A stretch of DNA of 64,000 nucleotides from Acanthopleura granulata (GCA_016165875.1 JABBOT010000082.1:2032681-2096680); one strand, 5' to 3'; numbered from the stretch's first letter, positions 10,756-22,815 are shown. The notes: generated by a model from the sequence alone, not told the origin. Numbers and translations: made by a program.

Positions 10756-11480
10756 TCTATTTGTAGAATACTGCTTGTTTGCACATTCATATGCCAGTAA
10801 CAAAATATGCAAAATTTATGAAACTCTCATAGAATAATATCTGTGTTATTTAACAATGATAGTTTCTTCACAATCGTTGACTTCTTAAATTGTAAAGTAT
10901 ATCTCAGATTATAGCTTGTTGTTAATACACAGAAGACAAATCTAGTTGGGGGTGAAAGGAAATAGGGCAGTCGATGAAGAAAACCATGGCATCTCGCCAG
11001 GCACATGATAAAACTCCTGACGTAAAGAAGCATTCGATTCAACACTGGTCTGAATGGAGGACATGACCTCATTGCCTATTGTCCAGTGGCCCGAGTTCAG
11101 GTATCCCCGTAGACGTTCGGTCAGTCAGTGATAACTCGTCCTGAGAGCAGTATTTGAGGAATCATGAATACGAACTGACCGCTTGAAGAAACATGCTGTA
11201 GGTCTTCCAGTTATGTACATCGGTAATGATACAAAAATAACATTTTATCTAAATAAAGTCACTGCTCAGTGGTTGCAATGTTGTTAAGACGGAATTCCTG
11301 TGGGAAAATGTCGTCACACGGTAATCCATAACCGATATCAAACAAATTGGGACTCACCTAAGACGTTGGTAATCCAAATGTGAGTAACTTATGCGGTCCG
11401 CTGATTTTTTTTCTTCATAATCAGAAACTCATGGTTGATGATTTCGATAATTTTCTCCTCAAATTTTGTACGCCTTCACA

Positions 11481-11562
11481 AATCACTTATATAACGACGG
11501 CCAGTATTATGGCGGCAGGGAAGCGGACAGAGCCTGGGGAAAGCCACGAACATCTGCAGGTA
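11481..11562 (-). repeat. SINE-1 internal fragment, reverse
   Basis: Only ATCACTTATATAACGACGG to CATCTGCAGG remains, just downstream of the KCNMB-like 3' end. Counterparts 38580-38662 and 63950-64000. Confidence 0.6.
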
Positions 11563-11709
11563 GGGTTGGATTTTAAAGACACTGAAAATATGGTCGACAA
11601 CAACATTTACTAACGTGAAATAACTTTTAATTGGTTCCTGTGTATAGGCCTACAGATTGGCTAAAACAAGCTACCTGGCGTTCTGGTCTCAACACCGCTG
11701 AAATGTGAA

Positions 11710-12492
11710 CTAGCATAGGGTCACCACTGGGACAAGGGGAGACAACTCGTTGGGCTCAATATCGTAAGCTCTTCCGAGACAACTGACTTTCTCTCCGCGC
11801 CTCATAAGAATGCGATGGTACAGGAATATGAACAGAAGCAGGGCACCTATGAAAATCAGCAAAGGAATCACAAGTCCCAGGGCCAAGGCAATCGAGGAAA
11901 TTTTGTGCAGGAGAACCTCGTTTTGGTTTTCCAGGTTGTAATAGCAAGGATGTGATTGGCCGGGCCTGCCATGCGCACTTGAGAAAGTTTCCACATTATC
12001 TGCATCGTGAAGAACGCTTCCTTCACACAAGTATGTAGAACACTGGAAAAGAAAGCCAGAGATTAGAATATGGTCTGAAAATTTCTTTTTTGTTTTATTA
12101 CTATCAAAACAAAAAGAAATGTCTGCAATGAGTTTAGTAATTTATTTATTTGCTCATCAACATCATCATCATCGACAACAACAACAACATTACATGTAAT
12201 TAAGCACAAGATCGCTCATTACCTTGATGGCTCCACTGACGTAGGCGACAATGATCTCCACGCAGGGGTAATGTGATCTACAACCGTGTCCCTTGTCGCA
12301 GTGACAAGCGATCTGGCCGGCTTTCACCACATTTCGCACGGTATAGTTTGTGGCGGTGAAATGTCTCGTGGCGTGGTATGGTTTGGCCATCGTGGCGCCG
12401 ATGGCAATCATCGCGATTCGACTGCCGGCCAACAATATCCCATCGAAAATGACCACGATCAGTGTGAATACTTGCTTCTTCGTGCAGCCCAT
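11710..12492 (-). CDS. KCNMB-like two-transmembrane protein, copy 1 (30-residue internal deletion)
   Basis: Two exons on the - strand: 12492-12223 (ATG with A at -3, G at +4) and 12042-11710, intron in phase 0 with GT-AG ends, 200 residues. Helix 1 at about 8-31, a Cys-rich extracellular loop, helix 2 near the end (VIPLLIFIGALLLFIFL), short cytoplasmic tail. The loop has SHYPC and HPCYYN followed by EVLLHK, the pattern of BK-channel beta subunits (KCNMB), which modulate slo potassium channels; length fits that family. Compared with copy 2, residues 86-115 are missing in frame, removing one sequon. An Arg sits in helix 1 (Pro in copy 2), so this copy may be losing function. Family assignment rests on motifs only. 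Confidence 0.68.
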
Positions 12493-13840
12493 TTTTGGCC
12501 TTGACCAAAGGGATTAGCTACACAGAGGGATATGGTGTTCATAGAATTCCTTTTGAAATCAGCTACCAGTCCTTCAAATAAACCATTTTATTTCGATGAT
12601 TATGCGTACCACATGTTCGGGACTTTTAGCAACATTTTAGCAACACCAGTGCATTTGGGTTGCCAAATGTGGCCATTGCGATTCGTGTAGCCTATGCCGG
12701 ACCACAGCTTTCACGGTTTCTCCATGCGACGTTGGGATCAGAGAAGATACAATCAAGATATCAGTAGCTGTCACATACACGGGTGTTCGGTGTAATATAG
12801 CTGAAGACACAATCTGTTTTAAGGCCCGATGTGGCCGCCTCTAATACTGTATCCGCTATGGTACAGACGTATCATTAGTTAACAAGCATGTATTATCAGT
12901 ATATACGCATAGAGACATCAAAAATGTCTGCAACGTGGAAATACATTTACCGTATCACTTACACCATTGGACCGCCTATGGATATTCATGCAGAATGCAT
13001 GAACAGTGATGTTAGGTTTGTCTGCATTGCCACATGTAGCAGGCTTCTCGCACCTTCTCTTTAAAGACGATAAATATCCTTCACGAAGAACATATACAGT
13101 ATATGTCTACAGCGGCCGACACAATTATGTCATTTGCTCACAAGCACCACCGTGATTGTCACCATATCGTTGTAAAATACGTAGACGTATGTACCCAGAG
13201 GTCTCCCAGTCCATAATTTTTCACCTCATACAATATCAACAGTCTGTATGTCATTTCACAAAAGCCTGTGCGTTATACAACTCCAGACCAAGTACAACAT
13301 TCCCAGTAATGTAGCCTATAATAGCCCTGTATAGCCTTAAACCGGGAGGGGTTAAACACGTGAAGATATGATTTGCCGAACAAGTTTTCGACTCTACCAA
13401 ACCATTCACTCTCAATACCTTTCCATAAATGATTTCAAAGCCCTGGATTATCAATACAAGCGAACCCGCCTTCCTTGGTCTGTTTATATTTTTGGTGTGT
13501 GTTTTCTTTTCAAGAGAGCTGAGGTACTTTTGTAAAGGCTAAGCTGACTGAAGAGAACAATTCACGCACTAATGATTGAGTATTTGTAGTTGTATTAGGA
13601 AGAACTCTACTTGTACACGTGGTAATACTCGTTTCGTCTCAGAATATACCTTGCACGAATAGATCTGTGTGTTCCTGTTACTCACGGATTTTGCTTGGAT
13701 CAAGCATAACGGGGAAATGAAGCGACAAAAGAGTGCTTTAAGAGCTGAAGTTATGAAAGTTTATGTTGTGTTATGACAGCGTAGGTAGCCGGGTATTGTG
13801 TTTACGCTTATTTTGCCGGGCATGTACGTATATGATATGC

Positions 13841-14100
13841 GTGGCCGAGGCGCTTAGCGCGATAGTGCAGCTTAATGAGCCAGGTGCCTCTCACCAAAGC
13901 GATCGCTGTCAGTTCAAGTCCAGCCTAGGCTGGTCTCCTCTCAGGTATTACAAGGTTAGGTCTGCCAACAACCTGCGAATGGTCGTATGATTACCCCGGC
14001 CCCTGCCCGGTTTCCTTACAGCATAATACTGGCCGCCGTGCTATAACTGAAATACTCTTGAGTATGGCGTCAAATACCAATCAGTGTATTTATTTATTTA
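13841..14100 (+). repeat. SINE-1, near full length
   Basis: GTGGCCGAGGCGCTTAGCGC head, B box CAGTTCAAGTCC, core and tail CAAATACCAATCAG then (TATT)n. It abuts the reverse fragment at 14101-14255. Counterpart 41064-41331. Confidence 0.75.
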
Positions 14101-14255
14101 CTTGGTTAGTTTTTTATGCCTCATGTAACTTTACGACCACTCCAATGTTGCTGACAGAACTTCCCACGTACGACCGGAGAGGAAGCCAGTGATGGCACTG
14201 GTTAACTGGTAATTACGCTATGGCGCGATAACTCACTCGGCAACGGAGACCCAAA
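14101..14255 (-). repeat. SINE-1 5' part, reverse, nested in the previous element's tail
   Basis: Reverse core and head (CCCACGTACGACCGGAGAGG to CAACGGAGACCC), followed by ACGCCAATCAAATCAAATAA, which reads as the + strand tail. An insertion of one SINE into another is the simplest reading. Counterpart 41332-41484. Confidence 0.65.
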
Positions 14256-14461
14256 ACGCCAATCAAATCAAATAAATCAATTAAATATGCGAATATCTCT
14301 TCTGACAATACCGTATATATACTCGTTTGATGAAACTCCACGAGACGCAAAAATACTGCAAATATATATTTATACATGTGTTCTGAACGAAAAAACATGT
14401 GCAAGGGAAAAATTCTGACCGGAGTAGTAACATATTTGACATGTTTAGAAAATTATAATAT

Positions 14462-15090
14462 CATTGGGGATTTTCCTCACACCGATCGACCAAAGCATGG
14501 AAAGTACTCCCTATTAAACCTCGGGGAAAATACTCTCCATGAACAACCACGGCTTGGAAATATCAGGTGCAAACTACACCAGAAATATTCGCCATCCAAC
14601 AAAAAGAGAATATAGGAAACCGACGGAAACATTCTACGTGCAACCAAAGAAACAGAGGGAAACACACCCTATGTTACCATGGGGAAATGTATTAAACAAG
14701 ACTCAGGGAAATATTTCCAACATACAATTAGTAGTAAAAATGACTAAACCACATGAATATCATTCATGTCACCAGAAGGTCATGTACAGATTCAAGGAAC
14801 CCTAAACATCAACCACTGGGAAAAATATCAAACCACGAAAAATACCCCCTCCCCGAAATTCCTCACACAACTAGGGATTAAAATACGAGTACATCAAATT
14901 GCGTTAATATTCCCCACAGGTCACAGGAGAATATATGAAACCCCAAGAAATAGTTCCTACACAACCACAGACAAATATATTTAATCGCGGGGAATATTCA
15001 CTATACAACCACAGGGAAATATATCAACCCTAGAGATATATCTCCCCTCCACCATCCCCAATACAACCATTTGAATATATGAAACCACAG
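14462..15090. repeat. Degenerate short tandem repeat, AT-rich (GGGAAATAT / CAACCAC motif)
   Basis: The words GGGAAATAT or GGGGAATATTC alternate with ACAACCACAG every 20-35 bp over about 630 bp. Long apparent open frames here are a by-product. Unit B (41690-42140) has lost the last part: sequence matching 14905-15145 is missing there. Confidence 0.55.
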
Positions 15091-15607
15091 CGGGAATGAT
15101 TCGCAGACAAACGGAGGCAAATAGGCTGTGTAATCGTATCCAAATGAATGACATCAAGGGAGATAAGCCCCAAAGAATCTCAGAGTGATAGGCTTCGTCA
15201 CAAAGAATATTCCCCTAGAAAAGTTTCCGAATATCGGCCATTTTTTATATCTGACAAAGATCCGGACGTTCAACGTTTACCAACAGTTATTTTCAGTTAT
15301 TTTCGGCACGTTAAAATCACGTATACAGCCCTGAAAGCTCAATGATTTTCAACATTACAGCGACAACTGTTTTCTGTCGCGTGACATTTAGAAATGCCAT
15401 TTTTGTCAATTTAATTTCCAGTTATCGGGCAGATTAACTAACCGTGTGGATACTAACAACAGATTAGTGACAAGAAGCTCAAACTACACTAGGTAGTACA
15501 GTTTTAATATTTAATTTCAAAAGCCTGTTGTCACGTGAGTTCTCCCGCGAATTTCACAGAAAGGACATAGGGTTGGTAAGTGTGTAGCAGATACAGTTTT
15601 CATACAG

Positions 15608-15870
15608 TCACGAGTGAGTGAGTGAGTGCTTGGGGTTTAACGTCGTACTTAACAATGTCTCAGTCATATGACGACGAGGAGTAATTCGGATGTGCGCATA
15701 TAGTGAGTTTTCTTTTGGCATTTCGAGTCCATCCCGCCAGAGTGCTGCCACTATTAGAGCATCATGCCGAAGACACCAGACGTCACACCCCACCCAGTCA
15801 CATTTTACTGACACCGGGTCGCCTAATCCTGTTTCCTTCCCTTCCCCTTTCTATGCTGAGCCCCGGGCGA
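15608..15870 (-). repeat. SINE-2 (CTCA-tailed), reverse
   Basis: On + it starts (TGAG)n GCTTGGGGTTTAACGTCGT, then ATGACGACGAGGAGT, CCCAGTCACATTTTACTGAC and GAGCCCCGGGCGAGGAAGC. This is the conserved body of a widespread mollusc SINE as I recall it. Counterpart 42607-42868. Confidence 0.7.
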
Positions 15871-16640
15871 GGAAGCAATTATCTTCTCGACAGATTAGAC
15901 CTATGCCTACACCACCAGCGCGTCTTATAACATACACTACACAATGAATAACTCGCGTAACAGCCCTCGGCGAAATCTGCTTCTGATTATGGCATTCGGG
16001 TTCCAGGCGTTACATACTTTATACATAAGATCTGCCATCTGTCTAAACAAACGGGAAGAAGTCGGTAACGGAGGAGGTTACAGCCGGCTATGTTATATCC
16101 GCATTACCTTCAGTCATCCAGACGGGATACAAGCCTTCAGATTAGAGTTAATATAGGATGTGCACCACGACGGCAGGCCCGGGTGTCTCTTTAAGTGCAG
16201 TTTGCAGTATAGCCATAAAAATGTGTAGTCTTGTGGGTTTAAAATATTTCGTCTTTATCAAGCGAGAAATACCAATGAAGTGCATCTAGCAATTTGTATA
16301 TCACATGCCTGCTTTTACGCCTCTAATTCTGTTTAACCCCAGCCCTGGGGGCTGTGTAATTTCTCATTTACATTATTATCAGAATAAAATCCTAACTATA
16401 ATAAACTGACTAGGTGCCGGATTTCACCTGTAAAGCGGTGCCATTTATCAAATATCACACTGTCGGCACTGCTTAATTTTTTTAAAAATTTACCCTGCGC
16501 CGTCGTTTATGCTGTATTCCCTCAGAAACCAGCTTTGTGATGGCAGACTAACCATCACCGAGTCCAAGACAATTGACGTAATTTCCACGTGTCCCTGTGT
16601 TGAATGTGATAAAAACACAGCGCTTTGAGTAATTCTAAAA

Positions 16641-16730
16641 CATATCATAAGTTCGTCATAAATATCTTGTTCATTAGAATCATATCGTAAGGTCGTCATA
16701 AATATCTTGTTCATTTGAATCATATCCTAA
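16641..16730. repeat. 40-bp tandem duplication
   Basis: CATATC(A/G)TAAG(T/G)TCGTCATAAAT... occurs twice in direct succession (16641 and 16681), with the first 10 bases again at 16721. Also at 43639-43728. Confidence 0.7.
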
Positions 16731-16836
16731 GTGCTGTTTTTACCCTGTATATCTGTATTATCATTCTGTTTGTTTGTGCAGATGATACATCAGCCAACTA
16801 GTAGAGGCTTTAATATGGTTTTTATTAATGTCTAAC

Positions 16837-16856
16837 CATATGTGTATACACATATG
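16837..16856. repeat. Perfect 20-bp palindrome
   Basis: CATATGTGTA followed at once by its reverse complement. Also present in unit B near 43840. Confidence 0.8.
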
Positions 16857-17082
16857 TGTTGTAGTCACAAACACCCGCCTCGTAGTATATAAGTTTTCAT
16901 TTTGGTTGTATCTTCATTCGCTTGACAACGATGTTAGGAGATACATTGAAACGCTGGGGTATAATAAATCAGAAATTGTTATCCATGTAAACTCCGATAT
17001 TAATTCTAAACCAGTCACGTCCTTCAATGTCCTATAAACATAACTGTGGGTTTTTTCACCTATTTCTACTTGGGTCATGTTT

Positions 17083-17308
17083 GTAGTGATTGTGTAAGTG
17101 ACTGTAAAAGTAGTTTTGCAAGTGATTGTGTACTTAGTTGTGTAAGTTGTTATGTAAGTGGTTGGCGTAAGTGATTGTGTAAGTTGTTGCATACGTGGTT
17201 ATGTAAGTGATTGTGTAAGTGCTTGTGTAACTGATTGTCTAAGGCTTTGTGTAAGTGGCGGTATAAGGTGTTGTGTACGTGATTGTATGAGCGATTGTGT
17301 AAGTGGTG
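17083..17308. repeat. 12-bp microsatellite-like array (TGTAAGTGATTG)
   Basis: About 18 degenerate copies of a 12-mer; nine contain GTAAGT, the perfect splice-donor hexamer. Counterpart 44073-44300. Confidence 0.75.
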
Positions 17309-17440
17309 AAGTTTTAAACGTTTACATGAACAGTATACATTGGACAGGATTCGGCCATCTTTGTCATTGTGCAATAGCCCTAGGATGAAGGGTTGGTGAG
17401 TGGGTTTGGTGTGTGGGGTAAGGGCGGGGGATTATCCGTG

Positions 17441-17545
17441 CACAAGTGGTTAACGTGCTAGCGCAGTACAATGACCCAGTTGCCTGCCCCCAACGTACTG
17501 GCTGTAAGTTCAAGTCCAATGCATGCTGGCTTTCTCGGTTCCACT
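17441..17545 (+). repeat. SINE-1 5' fragment
   Basis: Head with TGGTTAACGTGCTAGCGCAG, B box AAGTTCAAGTCC and start of the core. The tail is missing. Counterpart 44431-44535. Confidence 0.65.
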
Positions 17546-17851
17546 CGGCATTGACACGGTAACTTCGAAAATATTTGGTGAGTGCTAAGATTTTGTTTTT
17601 ATTGCATTTTTTTTTCAAGACCTTTCCAGCTTTCTAAATTCTTAAACCATATGAATCTCTATTCATTTTAAGAAAATTGCCCAGACCAAATAAAGGACGA
17701 TAGCACCGGGAGTAATACCAGGGCAGCTACGACATGTCGTGTGATAGCTGACAAATCACATGTACTCGGTGAAATAACGCCTCTTGTCAGTTTTCCTCCG
17801 TTGTGGTTTTGTTTTAACTGTTCACATACATGCTAAAAAGGTAACGACTTA

Positions 17852-17887
17852 CACCCCACCCCCACCCCACCCCCACCCCACCCCCAC
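17852..17887. repeat. C-rich 11-bp tandem repeat (CCCCACCCCCA)
   Basis: Three copies; the complementary strand could form a G-quadruplex. Unit B (44843-44862) has only a short remnant. Confidence 0.7.
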
Positions 17888-18228
17888 TTCGAACACCATG
17901 GTTTGAACAGCATTAGAATTAAAAATGAGGTGGTGATCAGTACAGTTTATAGGGACCGTCAACTTTGCACAGGGAAATAAATGAATAAAAACCCGTTCCT
18001 AAGTAAATGGCACGATCTCCTATAGTTTCGAGTCGCATAACACTTTGGAGCGTTTATCAATTACATATATTAAGCTCATTCAGATGATGAGTTAATTGAT
18101 CAGGTCATTTCCTTGTTGTTTATTTAATACTTTAATACTCAGTTTCCACGTATACGCCTGGAGTCAGTTTCATGTAAGGCCAGAGAACATGTTGTTCTAA
18201 CTCAGTGATGTCATTTTAATTTATGTGA

Positions 18229-18345
18229 TTTATTTAATTGGTATTTTACGCCATACTTAAGAATATTTCAATCATACGACGGCAGCCAACATTATGGTGG
18301 GAAAAAATCGGACAGACCCCTGGGAAAACCCACAGCCATTCTGCC
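18229..18345 (-). repeat. SINE-1 3' fragment, reverse
   Basis: TTTAATTGGTATTTTACGCC to the CAGCCATTC of the core. Counterpart 45219-45336. Confidence 0.7.
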
Positions 18346-19014
18346 AGTTTTGGAGTTTTCATTTTTTTTTCTTTTTTGGTTATTTTTGAACATTCACTTC
18401 ACGTATAATTCTGGTGGTGGGATTAAGTAGTTTGTAACTTTTACTTCTTGAGGAAAATACCTAGTTCTTATGCCATTCTGTAATAACGCGACAATACCTA
18501 CTATTAGGGTGACCATGTCCCTTTAAGACAAAAAAGTTATAGCGGAAAAACCACATAAGACGAACTAATTAGTGCTAACTAAGTATTGATTTGATAAAAA
18601 CCCTGAAACACTGAGAACACGTTTAAAATGTCTCACATGGTCTAAAATAGCAAGAATCACTAAGTTCAGACAAAAATATTCTGTGAATAGGTGACTTTAA
18701 GGTCGTTTGCGCCTGTGATACCACCTTAACAGTCAAACAACCTATAGAACTGAAAACTGTTGGAAAATGATCCGGTTCCTGTACTCCAGCAAGGAGTCCA
18801 AACTTTTGAGGGGGTCAAAAGGGATGGTACATGTAGAGGACGTGTATGTTGTTACTTCTTAAGCACTTACATGAACAGGAAAAATAAAACCGTAACAGCG
18901 GTAAATTGACAAAAGGCGGATTTCACCAGTTACGTTTGACTATTTGCTAACTATCAACACTGTCACGGTTGCTATGGTTTTACTCTCTGTGCTGTAGTCA
19001 TTTATATCATGTAA

Positions 19015-19262
19015 GGGGGCCTTGGTAGCTCACTTGTTTAGTGCGATATTGCAGCGTAATGATCCACAAGCCTCCAACCAATATGGCTCTTGTTGGCTTC
19101 CTCTCCGACCGTATGTGGGAAGGTCGGCCAGCAACGTGCGGATGGGCATGGATTTCCACCAGTCTCTGTCCGGTTTCCTCCCTCCATAAAGTAGGCCGCC
19201 GTTGTAAAAGTGAAATATTCATCGGTACGGCGTAAAACACCAGTCAAATAAGTAAATAAAAT
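19015..19262 (+). repeat. SINE-1, full length
   Basis: GGGGGCCTTGGTAGCTCACT head to the AAATAAGTAAATAAAAT tail. Unit B (45957-46187) has lost the CGGTACGGCGTAAAACAC part of the tail. Confidence 0.78.
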
Positions 19263-19421
19263 ATTTCTTACAGTGAGATTGAGAATGGACCATTTGTTTG
19301 TGTGTACATGAAAGAGGCGAAATGTACCTGGTGATGACCACTATCCGAGCACACTGCCTGAAACAAACAAGTTCTTCTCATCCAGTGACACTAATCATAC
19401 TCATATTTACACATATTTGCC

Positions 19422-19690
19422 CGGGACCTCCGTGGCTCAGTTACTTAGCGCGTTAGAGCAGAGTAATGAACCAGAAGTCTCCCACCAATGCGGTCGTTGT
19501 ATGTTCTCTCAGTTTATGCTGGCTTCCTCTTCGGCCGCATGTGGGAAGGTCTGCCAGCAACCTGCGTATGGCCGTGGGTTTTCTCTAGGCTCTGTCCGGT
19601 TCCCTCCCACCATAATGCTGACCCCTGACGTATAAGTGAAATATTCTTGAGTACCGCGTAAAAAACCATTGAAATAAATCAAAAATAAAT
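19422..19690 (+). repeat. SINE-1, full length
   Basis: GGACCTCCGTGGCTCAGTTA head, GTTAGAGCAG, core, tail ending AAATAAATG. Unit B counterpart (46346-46520) lacks most of the core between ATGCTG repeats. Confidence 0.78.
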
Positions 19691-19730
19691 GTATCATGAA
19701 AAATAAATTTACTGTAGCCACTGGAATCCA

Positions 19731-19921
19731 TCCAGTGATGATATACTGACACCGGGCTGGGCAGTCTTGTTTCCTTGTTCTAACATATCATACCTGGGCG
19801 CCAAGCTTGGCAGTAACATGTACTATTTTTAACGTGTCTGGCATGATCCCACCTGGTATTGATCTTAAATCTACCGACTTACGAGTCGGAAGATCTAAAC
19901 CACTAGACCATCGAGGAGGTC
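19731..19921 (-). repeat. SINE-2 5' part with tRNA-Thr-like head, reverse
   Basis: Read in reverse it starts CTCGATGGTCTAGTGGTTTA and has an anticodon-arm-like CCGACTCGTAAGTCGG (anticodon CGT), as in a tRNA-Thr pseudogene. It then runs into the body shared with 15608-15870. The T-arm is degenerate, so it is not a functional tRNA. Counterpart 46575-46765. Confidence 0.6.
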
Positions 19922-21321
19922 TCAGTAAAGCATCAAGAAATATAGCTGCACTGTTTACCAGGTCTGTCCCTGTGACATTTTCAGCATAATTTACTGTTCA
20001 GAGACATTCGGAGTATATCTCATGATAAAAGGATAAATGTCTCAAAATCAATGACTCTTGGCATGGTGTTGGGCACTGACGTCGATGGCAGACGTCGCTG
20101 AGGTGGACCAAGGCAGAAAACTCCTCACATTTTGTTCTGTGTAGCTCTGCCTGTCCCTCTCTTTGGTCAGATACTTGATATCCTGTCTCGTAACGTGGAC
20201 CTCTTGCTGATGGACTATGTATCACCTTGGTCGCTTTGCATTGTTTTTATGTTTTTGTGCACTTATGTTAAATGTGATGACAACACAGAATTTTGAATAA
20301 TTCTAGTCCAGTGACGTCTAGTATTTTGCACGTAACAACACTGTATTTTTTGTTACACAATTCTGCTTAGGCCGTGCTGCTCGGAGAAGTGTATCTTGTT
20401 ATTTAAACACTTACATGAACAGTTAGGATAATATCCTACCTGAGATCAGTTTAAAAGAGGTCGGAATATACCGGTAACGTGTGACCCTTTGCCCACATTC
20501 ACACTCTTTCCTGCTCTGGTTTTACTCCCTGTGCAGTAGTCTTTTATATTCTAGCTTTAATATTGGCCACTGACTTACATTACAAGGTTGCCATGCAAGA
20601 TCTGTAGGTTAATGTATGAATGCCGCCTGACGTGGGAGAGTTCTGTATTTCGTGGCGCGAACTTGCGAGGTGATGCTTAAGCAACAGAAAAGTAGAGCGG
20701 GTCCGTATCACACGGTATTCATTGCATAATTTATTTATTATATGGTTGCCGAAAATGAAAATTCCACACAAAATTAAGAAAGTGAAACTCTTAGTAATTC
20801 TTTTTATGAATGGCACAAGAATATATACTGAGGGTGAGGTATAGAGTTGAGTAGCATTTGAACCCGGTCTGAAATTTTATTCTACTGCATTAGAATTAGT
20901 GAGCTCTGACCACACAGATGGACTATTTTTCTTTACCAGTAGCTCCTATCTGTGTTTGTGATGTACTTGAAGTAGCGCTATACTTCTAAATAGCCTCTAC
21001 CTAGAAGCAAAACTACAGCTGACGTAATTCTGCTGGGGAACTGTTGTCGTTGTTGTTATAGAGGCTGGCCTGTCTTTGTGGGAGTATTGACGGATTTTCC
21101 GCAATATGTGATGTGTTTCTGAGCCCTAATGAATAAGCATTTGAAAAAAAATGGACAGAACAGAACGTGCTTGGAGAGTCGAAAAATGAAGAATACTGCG
21201 CCAAAGCGCACTCTTTTATAGATATTATGAAGATTATAGTGTTATAAGGATATTTTAGTCAGTGCATTTTTCTTGACATTCCCAGGGAAAACTGTAGAAT
21301 GCGTTGCGAGAGAAAAGAAGC

Positions 21322-21354
21322 GACGTCATTTAGTGACGCCCCGCTAACGTCACG
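21322..21354. promoter_or_regulatory. Cluster of CRE/ATF-like half sites
   Basis: CGACGTCA, AGTGACGCC and AACGTCACGCC within 33 bp, about 1.6 kb upstream of gene B. Also at 48152-48184. Could mark a promoter or 5' UTR start; no TATA box tied to it. Speculative. Confidence 0.25.
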
Positions 21355-22329
21355 CCCCTAACGTCGACATCCCAATTCATGTACAAAGGCGAGCAGTCTG
21401 AATTATGTGGCAATATCGGCACCTCGTTGAAGGACAGACAAACGTGGAAGGTGTGTAACAAGACAGGATATCCTGTGCTGATAAGTCCCAAACGTGTCAA
21501 ATGCCAGACAAGGGCGGATACAGCACGAAGCTCTCTTCACGTTTCTTCAAGCAGCTACCGGTGCTGTTTGCCATTACGTGCTCTTAGAGCCAAGCGGGCA
21601 AAGTGCAAGTAGCCCCAAGTCTCTTATCATCCTGCCAAATAACCTGGAAAAAATGATTTATTCCGAGAATCTTGCGCCTTGGAGCTTTGTTTTCTTGGAA
21701 AACAGAGTTGGATCTTCAATAAATTAGCAATTTTATTAATACAAGCTAATTTCTGTGTAAGAAAATAATTGGGATGCAGTTATCAAGCAGTGAACACGTG
21801 TGTTAACGTCCATAAAAATTTACTGAGAAAATCTGGCCTTAAAAGTATTTCCTTAAATACGTGGTAAAGTCACCGTCTTCCGTGTCGTTGTTCTGTTGTG
21901 ATCTAACGATATGAACTCTCAGCATCCGAAGTTGAGGTGAAGTGCGGGTAGCGTATAGACATTTCATGGGTAATTACGCCTGATCGCTGACTCATAAGAG
22001 CTTCAGTCAACAGACCCATCATTTACGTGGTGTTTCCTTATTGATTTACGCATATATGAAATGACTCATGCAAAACGCTCAGATCAGCACATCCACTGCA
22101 TTTTCTGATTTTATCAAGTTTTTAGCCTGCTTAATTGCTTCATAACTTCCTCATAACGTTAAAAATTGGGGACATAAACCAGTGATTCAAACGTGTAAAT
22201 GTTTTAATTGGGCATAATAATGTTTCGGTTATTTCCTCTTTCGTTGACCTGATTGCCTGCTTCTCCATCAGTCACCAGTTTATGTCGCATGCATCGTGTG
22301 GCTGAGTTCTTTCGGGGAGTCCTGTTAAG

Positions 22330-22815
22330 AATAACTGTAGTTGGTGTTCGTGTTTCATCCTAGACTTCCATCTAATGAGGAAGTTTTCTTTATGATAACT
22401 CAGACGTTATGTCATCGTGTCCAGGTTTCAGCCTAAAAGTTTGACCCACAAGGAAACCTGCTTCAAGAAATCCCTTGTCAGGATGACCACAGTAGATCAT
22501 CATGCCCAGCATTCAGCCTAAACGTCTGTTTCACAAGGAAGCCTTTCTCATTTTAACTCGCCTTAGAATAACCACAGTTTTTCATCGTGTTCAGCTTTCA
22601 GCTTAAACGTCTGGCCCACAAGGAAGCCTTCTTCATGATAAGTCTCGTCAGGATAACTACCGTGGATCATCGGCTTCAGGTTTAAGGAAACACATCTGTC
22701 CCCTGTACCCTCTGCGCGATAACTTGATGATAACTGTGGCTGGTCACCGTGTCCAGGTTTCAGCCTAGACATCTGTTTCACAAGGAAACCATCTGTTTCA
22801 GCGTAAATGTTTGCC
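22330..22815. repeat. ~85-bp tandem repeat just upstream of gene B
   Basis: Five to six degenerate units anchored by TTTCAGCCTAAACGTCTG and CACAAGGAAGCC at about 22359, 22431, 22516, 22601 and 22763. The array ends about 180 bp before the start codon. Counterpart 49160-49645 upstream of gene C. Confidence 0.7.

Larger units (their letters stand above)
5965..11709. other. Intergenic stretch, unit A
   Basis: No gene found. It holds the SINEs listed, palindromes, and a candidate AATAAA at 7556-7561 that could end the copy A transcript. The part from about 6335 to 10735 is the block missing from unit C. Short open frames, such as 9041-9235, have no start context, domain or splice support. Confidence 0.6.

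Noticed and set aside
11710..12030. Separate single-exon gene starting at the second KCNMB-like exon
   Set aside because: It lacks an ATG there, is preceded by a good acceptor (CTTTTCCAG), and joins the upstream exon in phase to complete the two-helix protein.
15690..15947. 85-codon frame on + strand, also at 42688
   Set aside because: Lies inside the reverse SINE-2 element.
17150..17388. Open frames on both strands with His-Leu-His-Asn or Ser-Asp-Cys-Val repeats
   Set aside because: Translation of the 12-bp array.
19858..19921. tRNA-Thr-like sequence on the - strand
   Set aside because: T-arm is degenerate and the sequence continues into the SINE-2 body, so it is a SINE head and not a tRNA gene.
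21379..21727. Two overlapping 77-codon frames, also at 48210-48558
   Set aside because: Most differences between the two copies change amino acids, no domain is visible, and the two frames overlap each other.
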